The translations under genes and the position numbers were made by a program. This document shows positions 1-8,375 of a stretch of 64,000 nt of DNA, in pieces (within the stretch, counting starts at the first letter, position 1; the number at the start of each line of letters is the position of its first letter). Origin of the DNA: Candidatus Gordonibacter avicola (lineage in GTDB: Bacteria > Actinomycetota > Coriobacteriia > Coriobacteriales > Eggerthellaceae); assembly GCA_019113915.1 (NCBI GenBank), contig DXGM01000010.1, positions 1 through 64,000 on the forward strand, written 5' to 3'. The notes under the pieces were generated by a model that saw only the letters and a list, made by a program, of their open reading frames with translations, had not been told where the DNA came from and ran no database searches.

Positions 1-75
1 AGGTCGGGACCGTGTCGTGTCATTCATCGATCCGGTAAACCGAAACCTCATCAAAGGGAAAGCGACTCTATCGAC

Positions 76-312
76 ATGTCCGTCCAGATCACACCCGAGC
101 ACGAACGTTTCGAGCATGCGTATTTGAGCGACACCATAGGCTCCCTCTTCTCGCTGACTACCACACCCGAAGAGACGGTATGCCTGCGCGACGAGCTTTT
201 GCACGCTGTTGCTGAAAGTGCAGCAGCCGCCCGGCAAGCCCTGGCTTCAAACTCCAACCAGGCGTCTCCTTCGGAACATGCCGAAAGCCCTTCTTCGCCA
301 CCCCTTCCCTAA
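76..312 (+). CDS. small hypothetical protein (possibly left-truncated)
   Basis: A 78-residue acidic, Ala/Ser-rich protein with no recognised domain, signal peptide or membrane segment. A perfect hairpin follows the stop, which supports a transcribed gene ending here. The same frame stays open to the left edge of the window and no good ribosome binding site precedes the ATG, so this may be the C-terminal part of a longer protein. A second frame, ending at 127, could instead be the tail of an upstream gene. Function unknown. Confidence 0.4.
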   Translation: MSVQITPEHERFEHAYLSDTIGSLFSLTTTPEETVCLRDELLHAVAESAAAARQALASNSNQASPSEHAESPSSPPLP

Positions 313-336
313 GGGCTGAATCTCCCCCATAGCAGC

Positions 337-368
337 GCGCGCCCTGCCGACACATCGGCAGGGCGCGC
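337..368 (+). terminator. intrinsic terminator hairpin
   Basis: A perfect 14-bp stem (GCGCGCCCTGCCGA / TCGGCAGGGCGCGC) with a CACA loop, followed by TTT. It lies just after the small gene and before apbE, so it probably separates the two transcripts. Confidence 0.7.
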
Positions 369-457
369 TTTCCGCTTCGGGCGTCTATTTTGCTGCTGCG
401 CGCTGCTTCACGCATCACGTGCGCGTTCGGATGTGTGGTGCCGTATACTGTGGAGCC

Positions 458-1483
458 ATGAAAACCGCCGGAGAAAATTACGGAATCGAAGATGTCATTC
501 CGCTTGAAGACACGGTCCAAACCCTTGGGCCGGATGAGCGTGGCATGGTGACGGAACTTTTCTACGCGTTCAACACCGTTGTCACGCTGCAGGCGTTTGG
601 CGACGAAGCTGTGTGCCGCGCCGCGTTTGCCGAAGCGCGCGGTGCCTGCCGCACGTTTGAGCGCCGCTACTCGCGCACGCTTCCTCACTCAGACATCGCA
701 CGGATCAACGCGGCAGGCGGTGCGCCTGTCGCCATTGCGCGCGACACCGCTGAGCTGTTGCGTGCGGCTCAAGGCTACTGCGCCGACAGCGAGGGGTGCT
801 TTGACATTACGGTGGGACCGCTCGTTCGCCTCTGGGATTTCCACGAGGGCATTGTGCCCACGCAGGCGCGCATCGACGAGGCACTCGCGCATGTGGACTG
901 GCGCGCGCTGCGCGTATGGGAAGAGCCGCTGGGTGCGAACCTGCGCGAAGGTGGGCATGAAGGTGCACCTATGCAGGCGTTTGCCCAGCTGAGCGACCCG
1001 GAGGCCGCCGTCGATGTCGGCGGCATCGCGAAAGGGTGGATTGCCGATAGGCTCACCGAACTGCTAGCGGCGCACAGGTTGGACGCGTTCATCGTGAATT
1101 TGGGCGGCAATGTGGCAGCCCACGGCCAAAAGCCAGACGGCTCCCCGTGGCGCATTGGACTGCAAGACCCGCACAACAAAGAGGGCGTTGTTGGCTCCGT
1201 GGCTGTGCGCAACGCCTCTGCCGTGACCAGCGGTATCTACGAGCGCTACTTCACACACAACGGGCAGCGCTACCACCACATTCTCAACCCGCAAACGGGC
1301 TACCCCGCAGACACCGATGCCGCCGGCGCCACCGTGGTTGCGCAGCGCTCCCTCGACGCAGAGGGCTATTCCACCACCCTCCTTGCGCTCGGCATCGAAC
1401 GCGGCATCGCCTTCGCACGAAAGCACCCAGCCATCCTCGCGGCCTACTTCGTCGACAACGAAGGCACGGTTCACGAGACATAA
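458..1483 (+). CDS. apbE: FAD:protein FMN transferase (ApbE family)
   Basis: Transfers FMN from FAD to a Ser/Thr of a target flavoprotein, typically RNF/NQR subunits or extracellular flavoprotein reductases. Family motifs seen: SDIARINAAGG in the N-terminal third, DVGGIAKGW near residue 185, AVTSGIYERYF, and HHILNPQTGYP near residue 272 for Mg/FAD binding. At 341 residues it has the usual core length. No signal peptide or lipobox is visible, so this copy appears cytoplasmic, unlike many secreted ApbE proteins. An upstream GTG at 419 and an internal ATG at 545 are alternative starts; the ATG chosen keeps the whole domain. No flavinylation target is next to it. Confidence 0.88.
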   Translation: MKTAGENYGIEDVIPLEDTVQTLGPDERGMVTELFYAFNTVVTLQAFGDEAVCRAAFAEARGACRTFERRYSRTLPHSDIARINAAGGAPVAIARDTAELLRAAQGYCADSEGCFDITVGPLVRLWDFHEGIVPTQARIDEALAHVDWRALRVWEEPLGANLREGGHEGAPMQAFAQLSDPEAAVDVGGIAKGWIADRLTELLAAHRLDAFIVNLGGNVAAHGQKPDGSPWRIGLQDPHNKEGVVGSVAVRNASAVTSGIYERYFTHNGQRYHHILNPQTGYPADTDAAGATVVAQRSLDAEGYSTTLLALGIERGIAFARKHPAILAAYFVDNEGTVHET

Positions 1484-1535
1484 CGGGCCCGTTTATCTTT
1501 ATTGTATCTAGCCACCGACCCATTCAAACAAACAA

Positions 1536-1566
1536 AACGGGCACCGCGTGATGTGCGGTGCCCGTT
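1536..1566. terminator. bidirectional terminator between apbE and veg
   Basis: Perfect 12-bp stem AACGGGCACCGC / GCGGTGCCCGTT with a 7-nt loop, flanked by A-rich sequence on the left and T-rich sequence on the right. It lies between convergent apbE and veg and can serve both strands. Confidence 0.75.
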
Positions 1567-1590
1567 CGTTTAGCGCTATGGCCTTTCGGT

Positions 1591-1932
1591 TTAAGAAAGC
1601 ACCGTTTCCTCTTCGAGGCTTTCCTCGAGGGGGGCCTGGTCGGCCAGGGGGTTCTCGGGGACGAAGGGCTCGAACAGGGGCTCGCCGTTCTGCGACAGCT
1701 CAACCATGCCCGTGAGAACATCGACGTACTGGTAGGACTGACGGGCGGTGCGTCCGCGCTTGCGGTCGACCTCCATGATGAACAGCTGGGGGTGCACCTG
1801 CATGAGAACGCCTTCGCTCTCGACAATTTTCGAGCGTCCCATGTTGGCGCGCACTTTCAGGCGTTGACCGACGAAGTCGTCTAACGTATCATGGATGGAG
1901 TCGACGATTTTTGCTTGTTTCGCTAAATCCAT
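1591..1932 (-). CDS. veg: Veg family protein
   Basis: A 113-residue protein whose first ~75 residues match the Veg/DUF1021 fold: a helix then GQRLKVRANMGRSKI, a hydrophobic LFIMEVD strand and a RQSYQYVDVLT segment. B. subtilis Veg stimulates biofilm matrix expression, and the family often neighbours ksgA/rsmA, as it does here. A Glu/Pro-rich acidic tail of ~35 residues extends beyond the core. The ATG was chosen with AAAGAG just upstream; a GTG two codons earlier is possible. The 177-bp gap from rsmA suggests its own promoter. Confidence 0.8.
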   Translation of the reverse strand: MDLAKQAKIVDSIHDTLDDFVGQRLKVRANMGRSKIVESEGVLMQVHPQLFIMEVDRKRGRTARQSYQYVDVLTGMVELSQNGEPLFEPFVPENPLADQAPLEESLEEETVLS

Positions 1933-2109
1933 GCTCACTCTTTCTCGCGTGTGCCGTTATACAGAAATCACAAAGCGGCATTATACCACCTCGGTCAAGT
2001 CTCTACAGAATCTGCACGGATATGTTACTTTTCGCTAACCATAAGTCGGTGGCAGGTTATTCGGCGTGTGTTTGAGGTAGAGCGTGGCGAAGAGAACGCG
2101 GCGGGTTTC

Positions 2110-3006
2110 CTAGCTTTCGAATGCGCTCAGGGCACGGCCAAGGCAAATGAATTCCTCGAGGTTGAGCGTTTCCCCCCGACGTGTGGGGTCGATGCCTGCT
2201 TGTTCGAAGAGCCGGGGCAGTTCAGCGGCAATGCGCGCGCCCTCTGCGCCGCGAGCGGCAAAGTACGTCTTGCAGGAATTCGACAGCGTCTTGCGGCGGT
2301 TCGCGAAACCTGCCTCGGCCATACGACAGGTGGCTTGCATCTCTTCGGGAGAAAGCGGCGTACCCGCATCGTCCCAGGCAGCACGCCTGTTGAGGCGCAA
2401 CACGGCACTTTCCACACGCGGCGGCGGGAAGAAGTTGCCGGGACCCACGGCGAAACGACCAGCAGGTTCAGCAAACAGGCGCAACTTCACCGTATAGGCG
2501 CCGTAGTTCTTGGAACCGGGCGTTGCCGCCATGCGATCGGCCACCTCTTTTTGCACCATGACCGTCGCGCTGGTAATACTGGGGAAGTGTTCGAAGTAAT
2601 CGAGCACCACGGTGGCAGCCACGGCGTAGGGCAGGTTGGCCACCAACTTAGTAGGCTCATACGGAAGGTCAGCGGTCGTCAAATCAAGCGCATCTTTTTC
2701 AACGAGCGTGAAGCGGTCGGCCCATGGCGTAAGCGTTTCAGCAAGCACGGCGGGCAGATCGGGGTCGCGCTCAACCGAGGTCACCTGGCTCACATGCTTA
2801 AGCAGCGCAACGGTGAGCGTGCCAATACCCGGACCCACTTCCAGCACACGGTCGGTGGGACCCGCTTCCGCCAGCGCAACAATCTTTTGCAGAATGGCAT
2901 CGTTGATCAGGAAGTTTTGCCCGAGCGAATACTTCGTCGTGAGGCCATGCGCCTCCAGCACTGCGCGTGTGGCAGTGGGGCTTGCGAGAGGCGAAAGCTT
3001 ATCCAC
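2110..3006 (-). CDS. rsmA: 16S rRNA (adenine(1518)-N(6)/adenine(1519)-N(6))-dimethyltransferase
   Basis: RsmA/KsgA dimethylates two adenines in the 3'-terminal hairpin of 16S rRNA late in small-subunit assembly. Visible motifs are GQNFL (residues 29-33), the SAM-binding LEVGPGIGTLT (near 55-65), catalytic NLPY (124-127) and a C-terminal domain with NFFPPPRVESAV. At 298 residues it is close to the family norm. The GTG chosen overlaps the stop of the flavin reductase by 8 bases, indicating translational coupling; an in-frame GTG 33 bases further upstream is possible. It is the last gene of the metG-tatD-reductase-rsmA operon. Confidence 0.92.
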   Translation of the reverse strand: MDKLSPLASPTATRAVLEAHGLTTKYSLGQNFLINDAILQKIVALAEAGPTDRVLEVGPGIGTLTVALLKHVSQVTSVERDPDLPAVLAETLTPWADRFTLVEKDALDLTTADLPYEPTKLVANLPYAVAATVVLDYFEHFPSITSATVMVQKEVADRMAATPGSKNYGAYTVKLRLFAEPAGRFAVGPGNFFPPPRVESAVLRLNRRAAWDDAGTPLSPEEMQATCRMAEAGFANRRKTLSNSCKTYFAARGAEGARIAAELPRLFEQAGIDPTRRGETLNLEEFICLGRALSAFES

Positions 3007-3835
3007 GGCGCTTGCCGTTCCGCTTCGCGCCGCTCGCACCAGAATTTTTGTTGGAGCGCCCCTGCTTGGAGCTGCCGCCCTGCTGCGTGCCTCCCTGTCG
3101 GGGACGACTCTCCCCCTTCGCCGGAGACGAAGACGGCTTGTTTGTCTTGTGTCCCTTCGCGGCTTTGCCCCCGGGAGACACGCTCAGCACAGGGCGCGAC
3201 GAAGCGGCCGATGCCTGCTCAGGAACCTCATCGCGCGAACGCGCTGGCGTCTCGCTACTGCCCGCATCGCGGCTATCTGCTTCCCCCAACAGGTGTTCCT
3301 CAGCCTCGGCCACGATCTCGCCGTCTTCGTCAATCTTGCCGACCCAGTCCAGCACGCGTTCAAGTTGAAAGCCCGCGCCGGCCAGCGCCGAGCGCACGAT
3401 GCCTACCAGGGGGTCGAAGCCGTGCGGATCGCCGCCTTCGCCCACCACGTGCAGCGTGGCTGGGCGCTTGGGACGCGTGCGCGCTGGCGTCCAAAAATAC
3501 GGCTGCAGACGATCGAGGAGGGCTTTCAGCTGCGCCGGAGGCCCGGCGAAGTACACCGGCGACACCACTACCAGCTCATCCGCAGCGTCAATCAGTTCGT
3601 ACACGTCCGCCATATCGTCATCAATGGCACAGCGGCCGGGTTCGCCCTCCGCCGGCGCCTCGCTATAACGACAGGAATCGCAACCCGAACAGGGCTGCAC
3701 CTCCAGCATGGACACCGGCGCAAGCGCCACCTCATCAGCGGGATACTCTTCGATGCAGGCCTCAAACAGCATATCAGCCAGAGCTGCACTTCGGCCGTTT
3801 GGGCGCGGGGATCCCACAATGATCAGGCGATTCAT
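2999..3835 (-). CDS. NADPH-dependent FMN reductase / flavodoxin-fold protein with basic tail
   Basis: The N-terminal ~185 residues form a flavodoxin-like FMN-binding domain: GSPRPNGRSAA at residues 8-18 for phosphate binding, a CSGCDSC cysteine cluster at 49-55 as in iron-sulfur flavoproteins, and VVVSPVYFAGPP. From about residue 190 the sequence becomes low-complexity, rich in Lys, Arg, Gly, Ser and Pro, which resembles a nucleic-acid-binding tail; this is unusual for the family. The gene sits between tatD (15-bp gap) and rsmA (8-bp overlap). The redox role is family knowledge; a link of the tail to ribosome assembly is speculation from the neighbours. Confidence 0.82.
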   Translation of the reverse strand: MNRLIIVGSPRPNGRSAALADMLFEACIEEYPADEVALAPVSMLEVQPCSGCDSCRYSEAPAEGEPGRCAIDDDMADVYELIDAADELVVVSPVYFAGPPAQLKALLDRLQPYFWTPARTRPKRPATLHVVGEGGDPHGFDPLVGIVRSALAGAGFQLERVLDWVGKIDEDGEIVAEAEEHLLGEADSRDAGSSETPARSRDEVPEQASAASSRPVLSVSPGGKAAKGHKTNKPSSSPAKGESRPRQGGTQQGGSSKQGRSNKNSGASGAKRNGKRRG

Positions 3836-3850
3836 ATCGGTTACTACTCC

Positions 3851-4912
3851 TTATAGTTCGTCGGTGGCCGCGTCAGGAACCGCATCAGCAGCACCGCACG
3901 GTGACTCGTCACCCTGAACGGCATCAAACGCCGCCGCGTAAAACGACGCAGCGGCCTCGCGCTGCCAGGCCGTCGGCTCGCGATCCAGCAAATCACGCGC
4001 GTTCCCCCTGATCGTACGCAGGAAGTCGGCGCGTTCCACACCCGGAGCACACCCGCGCACCTCGGCCAGCCGCTCAGCCGTGAACACCACGTGCTCGGGC
4101 CCGCACATCATTCCTCGCAACGGCTCAGGCGTCATGTAGGGCGCATCCGTCTCGGTGAGCAGGCGATTCAGCGGCACCTGCCTAGCCGCCTCGCGCGTCT
4201 CATCGGCTTTCTTAAAGGTGAGCGGCCCGCCAAATGCCACGTAGCAACCAGCCTCCACCCACGGCTCCAGCGTCTCCCAATCCAGGTTGAAGCAGTGCAG
4301 CAGCGTACCCGCCTCCGGCCATCCCTCTTCGCGCATAATGGCCAGCGCCTCGTCATGCGCCTCACGCACATGCAGAATCACCGGCATCCCACACTCTTTT
4401 GCCACCTGCAGCTGACGGCGAAACGCCCGACGCTGATCGTCACGCGGCGAGAAGTCGTAATGAAAGTCCAGCCCAATCTCACCCACCGCTGCCACGCGCG
4501 AGTCGGCCAGCCGCTCGCGCAGCGTAGCTTCAAGCGCGTCGTCGTAGTGCTTGGCGTTATGCGGGTGACACCCCGTTGCAATGCGAACCCGCGGCACGCG
4601 CGGGCAGGGCGTTCCTCAACACCGATGAACAAGCTGACCGATGTTCACTCCGGCCGCGTGTTCCCACTCCCCTAGCTGGTCAAACGTGACCGCGCCATCT
4701 TCGTACACATCCGAAATGGTGCACACGAACACCACGCCATTCGCCGCCGCTCGAGCCAGCGACAGCGCCGGATCGGGCAAAAGCTGCAGGTGCGTGTGCG
4801 TGTCAGCCACGGGCGCCTCCAACGTGGGCGCGTCCACGATGTCCCACTTGTCGTGCTTGCGCTTGCGGTGGAATAGGGTGTCGCGAAAAACCGGCTCGTC
4901 GAATGAGGGCAT
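3851..4912 (-). CDS. tatD: TatD family metal-dependent hydrolase interrupted by an in-frame UGA
   Basis: TatD enzymes are two-metal TIM-barrel nucleases. The first 98 codons carry the metal motif ADTHTHL. A single UGA (4616-4618) follows, and the same frame continues without indel through GCHPHNAK, GEIGLDFHYDF, HVREAH, LLHCFN and TETDAPYM to the stop. Read through, the product is about 353 residues. The UGA lies in a poorly conserved loop between the first strand and the GCHPH motif. A perfect 6-bp hairpin begins 11 nt after it, with its 5-nt loop 17 nt from the UGA, within the usual geometry of bacterial SECIS elements. Options are selenocysteine, a recent nonsense mutation, a sequencing error, or two-part translation from the GTG at 4597. 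RBS AGAGAGG overlaps the metG stop. Confidence 0.75.
4588..4618 (-). promoter_or_regulatory. possible SECIS-like hairpin after in-frame UGA
   Basis: On the coding strand the UGA is followed by 11 nt and then CCCGCG, loop CGTGC, CGCGGG. The apical loop has G in its second position and starts 17 nt after the UGA. GC-rich DNA makes such hairpins by chance, and no selA/B/C/D gene is in the window, so this is a candidate only. Confidence 0.3.
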
Positions 4913-4926
4913 GACAGGCTACCTCT

Positions 4927-6516
4927 CTATTCCATGCTGAGGTCCACCGCGTCCATGTCCAGGCGCGGGAACAGGGGGTCGCCAATTTCCACCTGGTTGC
5001 CGGAGGGCAGCTGGCCCCAAGCGGTAGCAGCCTCGATGTCGGCCACGTCCGTCACCGCACCCAGGCTCAGACGGCGGAACACCTCGGCCGACGTGTTGGG
5101 CATGAGCGGTGCCATATACAGCGCGATAATGCGGATGGCCTCAAGCGCGTTATAGATAACTTCGGCCAGTTCCCCTGCCGTTTCCTCGCTCTTCGCGAGG
5201 TTCCACGGGGCGCTTTCCTCAACGTACAGGTTCACGCGACTGGCCAACTTCTGCACCGCAGCGGCCGCGCGCGTGAAGTCGGCGGCACTCAGGGCGGCAT
5301 CGTATTCCGCATACAGCTCGTCGGAAATGGCGCGCAGCGGGTTCTCCTTCGCCAGCACGTCGGCGGGCACCTCCGGCACCTGCGAGTCGAAGTACTTCTT
5401 CGTCATGTTGAACACGCGGCTGCACAGGTTTCCCCAGGTGTTGGCCAAGTCGGCATTGTACACCTGCACCATGCGCTCCAGCGAGATGGAGCCGTCCGCG
5501 CCAAACTGCACGTCGCTCATAAAGTAGTACCGATACGCGTCCACACCGAACACGCGCACGAGGTCGGCGGGCTTGAGCGCATTGCCCTTCGACTTCGACA
5601 TTTTCTCGCCCTTGGTGAGCAAGAAGCCGTGGCCGAACACAGTGTGCGTGATGGGCATCCCCGCCGCCATGAGCATGGCCGGCCAGATGACGCAGTGGAA
5701 GCGTGTGATGTCCTTGCCCACAAAGTGGTACTGCATGGGCCAACGGCGGTCGAACTCGCCGGCGCGTTCGCCCTCGTCAGCGTAGCCGATGCCCGTGAGG
5801 TAGGCCAACAGTGCGTCGGCCCACACGTAGGCCACATGGCCCTCGTCAAACGGCAGCGGCACGCCCCAGTCGAAGGTGGAGCGGCTGATGGAGAGGTCCT
5901 TCAGGCCGCTTTTTACGAACGAGACGATTTCGTTCTTGCGCGTCTCGGGGCGGATGAACTCAGGGTTCTCCTCGTAGAACTTCAGCAGTGGCTCCTGGAA
6001 CTCGGACAGTTTGAAGAACCAGTTTTCTTCGCCGCCGGCCTTCTGAACAGGGCGCTTGCAGTCGGGGCACACGAGTTCGCCCTCGTCATTCTTTTCGAGG
6101 TCGCTTTCGGCGTAGTAAGTTTCCTCATGCACGCAGTACCAGCCTTCGTAGCTGCCCTTGTAGCACCAGCCCTTGTCGTACAGGTCCTGCCAGAACTTCC
6201 GCACGGAGCGCGCGTGGCGCGGCTCGGTGGTGCGCACGAAATCGGTATAGGTGATGCCGAGCATGTCCCACGCTTCGCGGAACGCCGGCTCCATGGAGTC
6301 GCACCAGTCCTGCGGCGTCATGCCTTTGTCGGCCGCCGTGTCGGCCACCTTCTGGCCGTGCTCGTCCATGCCCGTGACGAACGCGACGTCGTAACCGTTC
6401 ATGCGCTGGTAGCGCGCCACGGTGTCGGCCGCGATGGTGGTGTAGGCGGTACCCAGGTGCGGGGCCGCATTGACGTAGTAGATGGGCGTGGTGAACGAGT
6501 AAGTTCCCTTTGACAT
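4927..6516 (-). CDS. metG: methionine--tRNA ligase
   Basis: Charges tRNA-Met with methionine. Class I signatures seen: HLGT (HIGH-type, residues 20-23) and KMSKSKGN, plus a VCPDCKRP metal knuckle in the connective peptide. The anticodon-binding domain follows and the protein ends at 529 residues without the EMAP-like dimerisation domain of longer MetG forms. The ATG is preceded by AAAGGAAAG at good spacing; an open extension upstream (to 6702) is low-quality sequence and was not used. First gene of the metG-tatD-reductase-rsmA operon, with tatD starting 14 bp after its stop. Confidence 0.95.
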   Translation of the reverse strand: MSKGTYSFTTPIYYVNAAPHLGTAYTTIAADTVARYQRMNGYDVAFVTGMDEHGQKVADTAADKGMTPQDWCDSMEPAFREAWDMLGITYTDFVRTTEPRHARSVRKFWQDLYDKGWCYKGSYEGWYCVHEETYYAESDLEKNDEGELVCPDCKRPVQKAGGEENWFFKLSEFQEPLLKFYEENPEFIRPETRKNEIVSFVKSGLKDLSISRSTFDWGVPLPFDEGHVAYVWADALLAYLTGIGYADEGERAGEFDRRWPMQYHFVGKDITRFHCVIWPAMLMAAGMPITHTVFGHGFLLTKGEKMSKSKGNALKPADLVRVFGVDAYRYYFMSDVQFGADGSISLERMVQVYNADLANTWGNLCSRVFNMTKKYFDSQVPEVPADVLAKENPLRAISDELYAEYDAALSAADFTRAAAAVQKLASRVNLYVEESAPWNLAKSEETAGELAEVIYNALEAIRIIALYMAPLMPNTSAEVFRRLSLGAVTDVADIEAATAWGQLPSGNQVEIGDPLFPRLDMDAVDLSME

Positions 6517-6809
6517 GGTGCTTTCCTTTGCTCGGGGCCGCGGAGCGAATGGTGCGCCGTCGACCAATGGGGCGCGACTCGCGGATGATACGGCGCGCAA
6601 CAGTAACCCGCCCATTCTACCACTCCCCCACCCCCACAAACCCCCCACCACCCCCGTCCGCGAATGTTCCACGGGTGACAGCACCACGAACTTTGCCACC
6701 ATGCTGGACGCTTCGTGAACGCTTGCAATAAAGCTATTTCTTACGCTCTATTAACGTACATATTTATAGCGCTTTTATGGTACACTACGGTCGAAAGAAA
6801 GGAGTACGC

Positions 6810-7073
6810 ATGACTATGAACACTGTGAGTGTAGCGGAGGCACGTGCCAACTTTTCGAAAATCGGTGAAGCCATCAACCGGACCGGAAATCCTGTCACGG
6901 TATTCAAACACTCGAAACCCTACCTTGTCATCATGCCCGCCGCACACAAAGAGCCAAACGCCGAAACCCGCGCAGCAATGGCAGATGCAGAACAAATCAT
7001 TTCCGACCCCAACCGCTCTCACTATTCTTCCTTCGAAGATCTCATGGCAGCGCTCGACAACGAGGAAGACTAA
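6810..7073 (+). CDS. type II toxin-antitoxin antitoxin, Phd/YefM family
   Basis: An 87-residue protein whose N-terminus (TVSVAEARANFSKIGEAI) and following GNPVTVFKHSKPYLVIMP are typical of the Phd/YefM DNA-binding fold; the acidic C-terminal half (AALDNEED end) would wrap and neutralise the toxin. The start is set by AAAGGAG five bases upstream. Its stop overlaps the toxin start as TAATG, so the two are co-translated. Antitoxins of this family usually repress their own promoter. Confidence 0.85.
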   Translation: MTMNTVSVAEARANFSKIGEAINRTGNPVTVFKHSKPYLVIMPAAHKEPNAETRAAMADAEQIISDPNRSHYSSFEDLMAALDNEED

Positions 7074-7354
7074 TGCTTGATGCGGACTTCACGCCAGCAT
7101 TCAACCGAGACCGAAAGAAATGCAAGAAAAAGCATTGGGATGGGAGCGGGCTCAACGAAGCAATCAAGGCAGTGATGGAGTCTGACACGCAAGCAATTCC
7201 AAGCCGCTTCAACGACCACGCGCTTTCGGGGAACATGCAGGGCTATCGCGAACTCCATGTGGGAGGCCGCAAAAGCGACTGGCTCCTCATCTATAAAGTA
7301 GAGGGAAACGTAGCCGTATTCGTCCGAAGCGGAACCCACGACGAATTGTACTGA
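7073..7354 (+). CDS. type II toxin-antitoxin toxin, YafQ/RelE superfamily
   Basis: A 93-residue ribosome-dependent mRNA interferase candidate. The YafQ pattern is visible: TPAFNRDRKKCKKKHW at the N-terminus, then DHALSG, GYRELHVGG, DWLLIYKV and a C-terminal GTHDELY. The three histidines and the aspartate sit where YafQ places its catalytic residues. E. coli YafQ pairs with DinJ; here the partner is of the Phd/YefM type, a mixed pairing. It has no full-length neighbours other than its antitoxin, and a MITE-like repeat follows. Confidence 0.85.
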   Translation: MLDADFTPAFNRDRKKCKKKHWDGSGLNEAIKAVMESDTQAIPSRFNDHALSGNMQGYRELHVGGRKSDWLLIYKVEGNVAVFVRSGTHDELY

Positions 7355-7409
7355 CACTATTGAAAGCCGTAACAAAAAGTTACCTTTACAGGTACCTGCC
7401 TTTCCGCAA

Positions 7410-7741
7410 ACAAAAGTGTGACGCGCTTTCGCGCTAGCTAATACGCCATGAGTTTTCTCGCATTCCTTACCTTACGACGCGGGCTGACTTGGAGGCGAGG
7501 TCTTACAAGAGGTATAACCTCCGTAGGAGCGTTCCCCAGAGCGCGCCTTTCGCGCGAAGTGCAAAACGCAGGTCAAGGTTGATTTCTCCGCCTTCGGCGG
7601 AGAGGGCGCTTCGTGAAGCGCCCCTACGAAGGTTACCTTTTTAGTTAGGTTTATTGTACATGGAAAAGCCCTCGTCATAGTGGTAGGGAGGGCGACCATC
7701 TCTTGGCATATTTGCCAGCGCGAAGCGCGTCACACTTTTGT
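7410..7741. repeat. MITE-like element with terminal and nested inverted repeats
   Basis: About 330 bp without a gene, bounded by ~27-bp terminal inverted repeats: the left one carries AAAAGTGTGACGCGC and the right one its complement, 26 of 28 positions matching. A second, inner inverted pair lies at 7515-7531 and 7619-7635 (15 of 17 match). Two local hairpins lie inside, at 7585-7603 and 7604-7623. No transposase frame is present and no clear target-site duplication was found. It may be a non-autonomous transposable element or a structured RNA. Confidence 0.6.
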
Positions 7742-7782
7742 GAAGCGGGACTTTTGTGACAGTCCCGTTGTGATTCAATTTT

Positions 7783-8034
7783 TCACTCGAAATAAAAAAG
7801 GTCTTCGAATTTTTTGTCGAGGGCTATGCAGAGGACGAGGGCTAACTTTGCGGTGGGATTGAACAGGCCTGTTTCTATGGATGAGATGGTTTGGCGCGAC
7901 ACACCTACCAGGCGGGCCAGTTCTGTTTGGGAAAGTCCTGCTTCGGCGCGAGCGGCTTTGAGGCGGTTCTTCAGCTCAAGCTCGCCATCGTTGTCGTGCA
8001 CGTTATCGAAGCCAAATGAGGGCATCTTTATCAT
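7783..8034 (-). CDS. XRE family transcriptional regulator
   Basis: An 83-residue protein dominated by a Cro/C1-type helix-turn-helix: NRLKAARAEAGLSQTELARL then GVSRQTISSIETGLFNPTAKLAL. The C-terminal LDKKFEDLFYFE segment is typical of the short YozG-like regulators. It begins 9 bp after the stop of a small membrane protein gene and is co-transcribed with it. The palindromic pair upstream of that operon is the likely binding site (inference). Confidence 0.9.
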   Translation of the reverse strand: MIKMPSFGFDNVHDNDGELELKNRLKAARAEAGLSQTELARLVGVSRQTISSIETGLFNPTAKLALVLCIALDKKFEDLFYFE

Positions 8035-8043
8035 GGCGCGGCC

Positions 8044-8358
8044 TTACATCGTTGCCATAATATAGTTGACAGCAAAGGTGATGGCACCAAACGCGGCCAG
8101 TGCGCCGAAGAACAGGCCGCTCTTCATACGGTACTGGTAGAACTGCCAAAAGCCCATGGCCGCAACGCCCGACAGCATGATGGCACCGCCCTGGCTGGTA
8201 TCGAGGCCGCGAAAGAGATTCCAAAGAAACAGCACCAGCCACATGCCCAGCATCGCAGCGATAAACACTGTGCTCTGGCGCTGATTAAGAATGCGGAAGC
8301 GCTCGTCAACCACCTGATTGTCCTTACGATTCTTCTCGAGGATCTCATTCTTGTCCAT
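8044..8358 (-). CDS. small membrane protein (DUF6442-like)
   Basis: A 104-residue protein with a charged N-terminus (MDKNEILEKNRKDNQ) followed by three hydrophobic segments that should span the membrane (about residues 30-48, 53-67 and 77-98). The pattern resembles DUF6442 proteins, which are commonly encoded next to a short XRE regulator, as here. The ATG with GGGGG upstream was chosen over a longer Pro-rich open extension. Function unknown. Confidence 0.75.
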   Translation of the reverse strand: MDKNEILEKNRKDNQVVDERFRILNQRQSTVFIAAMLGMWLVLFLWNLFRGLDTSQGGAIMLSGVAAMGFWQFYQYRMKSGLFFGALAAFGAITFAVNYIMATM

Positions 8359-8375
8359 ACCCAACCCCCTTCGTG

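Noticed and set aside
2999-3007. DnaA-box-like TTATCCACG
   Set aside because: Single site within coding sequence and one base off the consensus; no cluster of boxes exists, so it is not an origin.
4597-4632. Frameshift as the cause of the split tatD
   Set aside because: The two halves are in the same reading frame; only a stop codon, not an indel, separates them.
6517-6809. T-box leader before metG or an additional gene
   Set aside because: No T-box sequence or specifier stem was found on the minus strand; the region is simple C-rich intergenic DNA with promoter space for the toxin-antitoxin operon.
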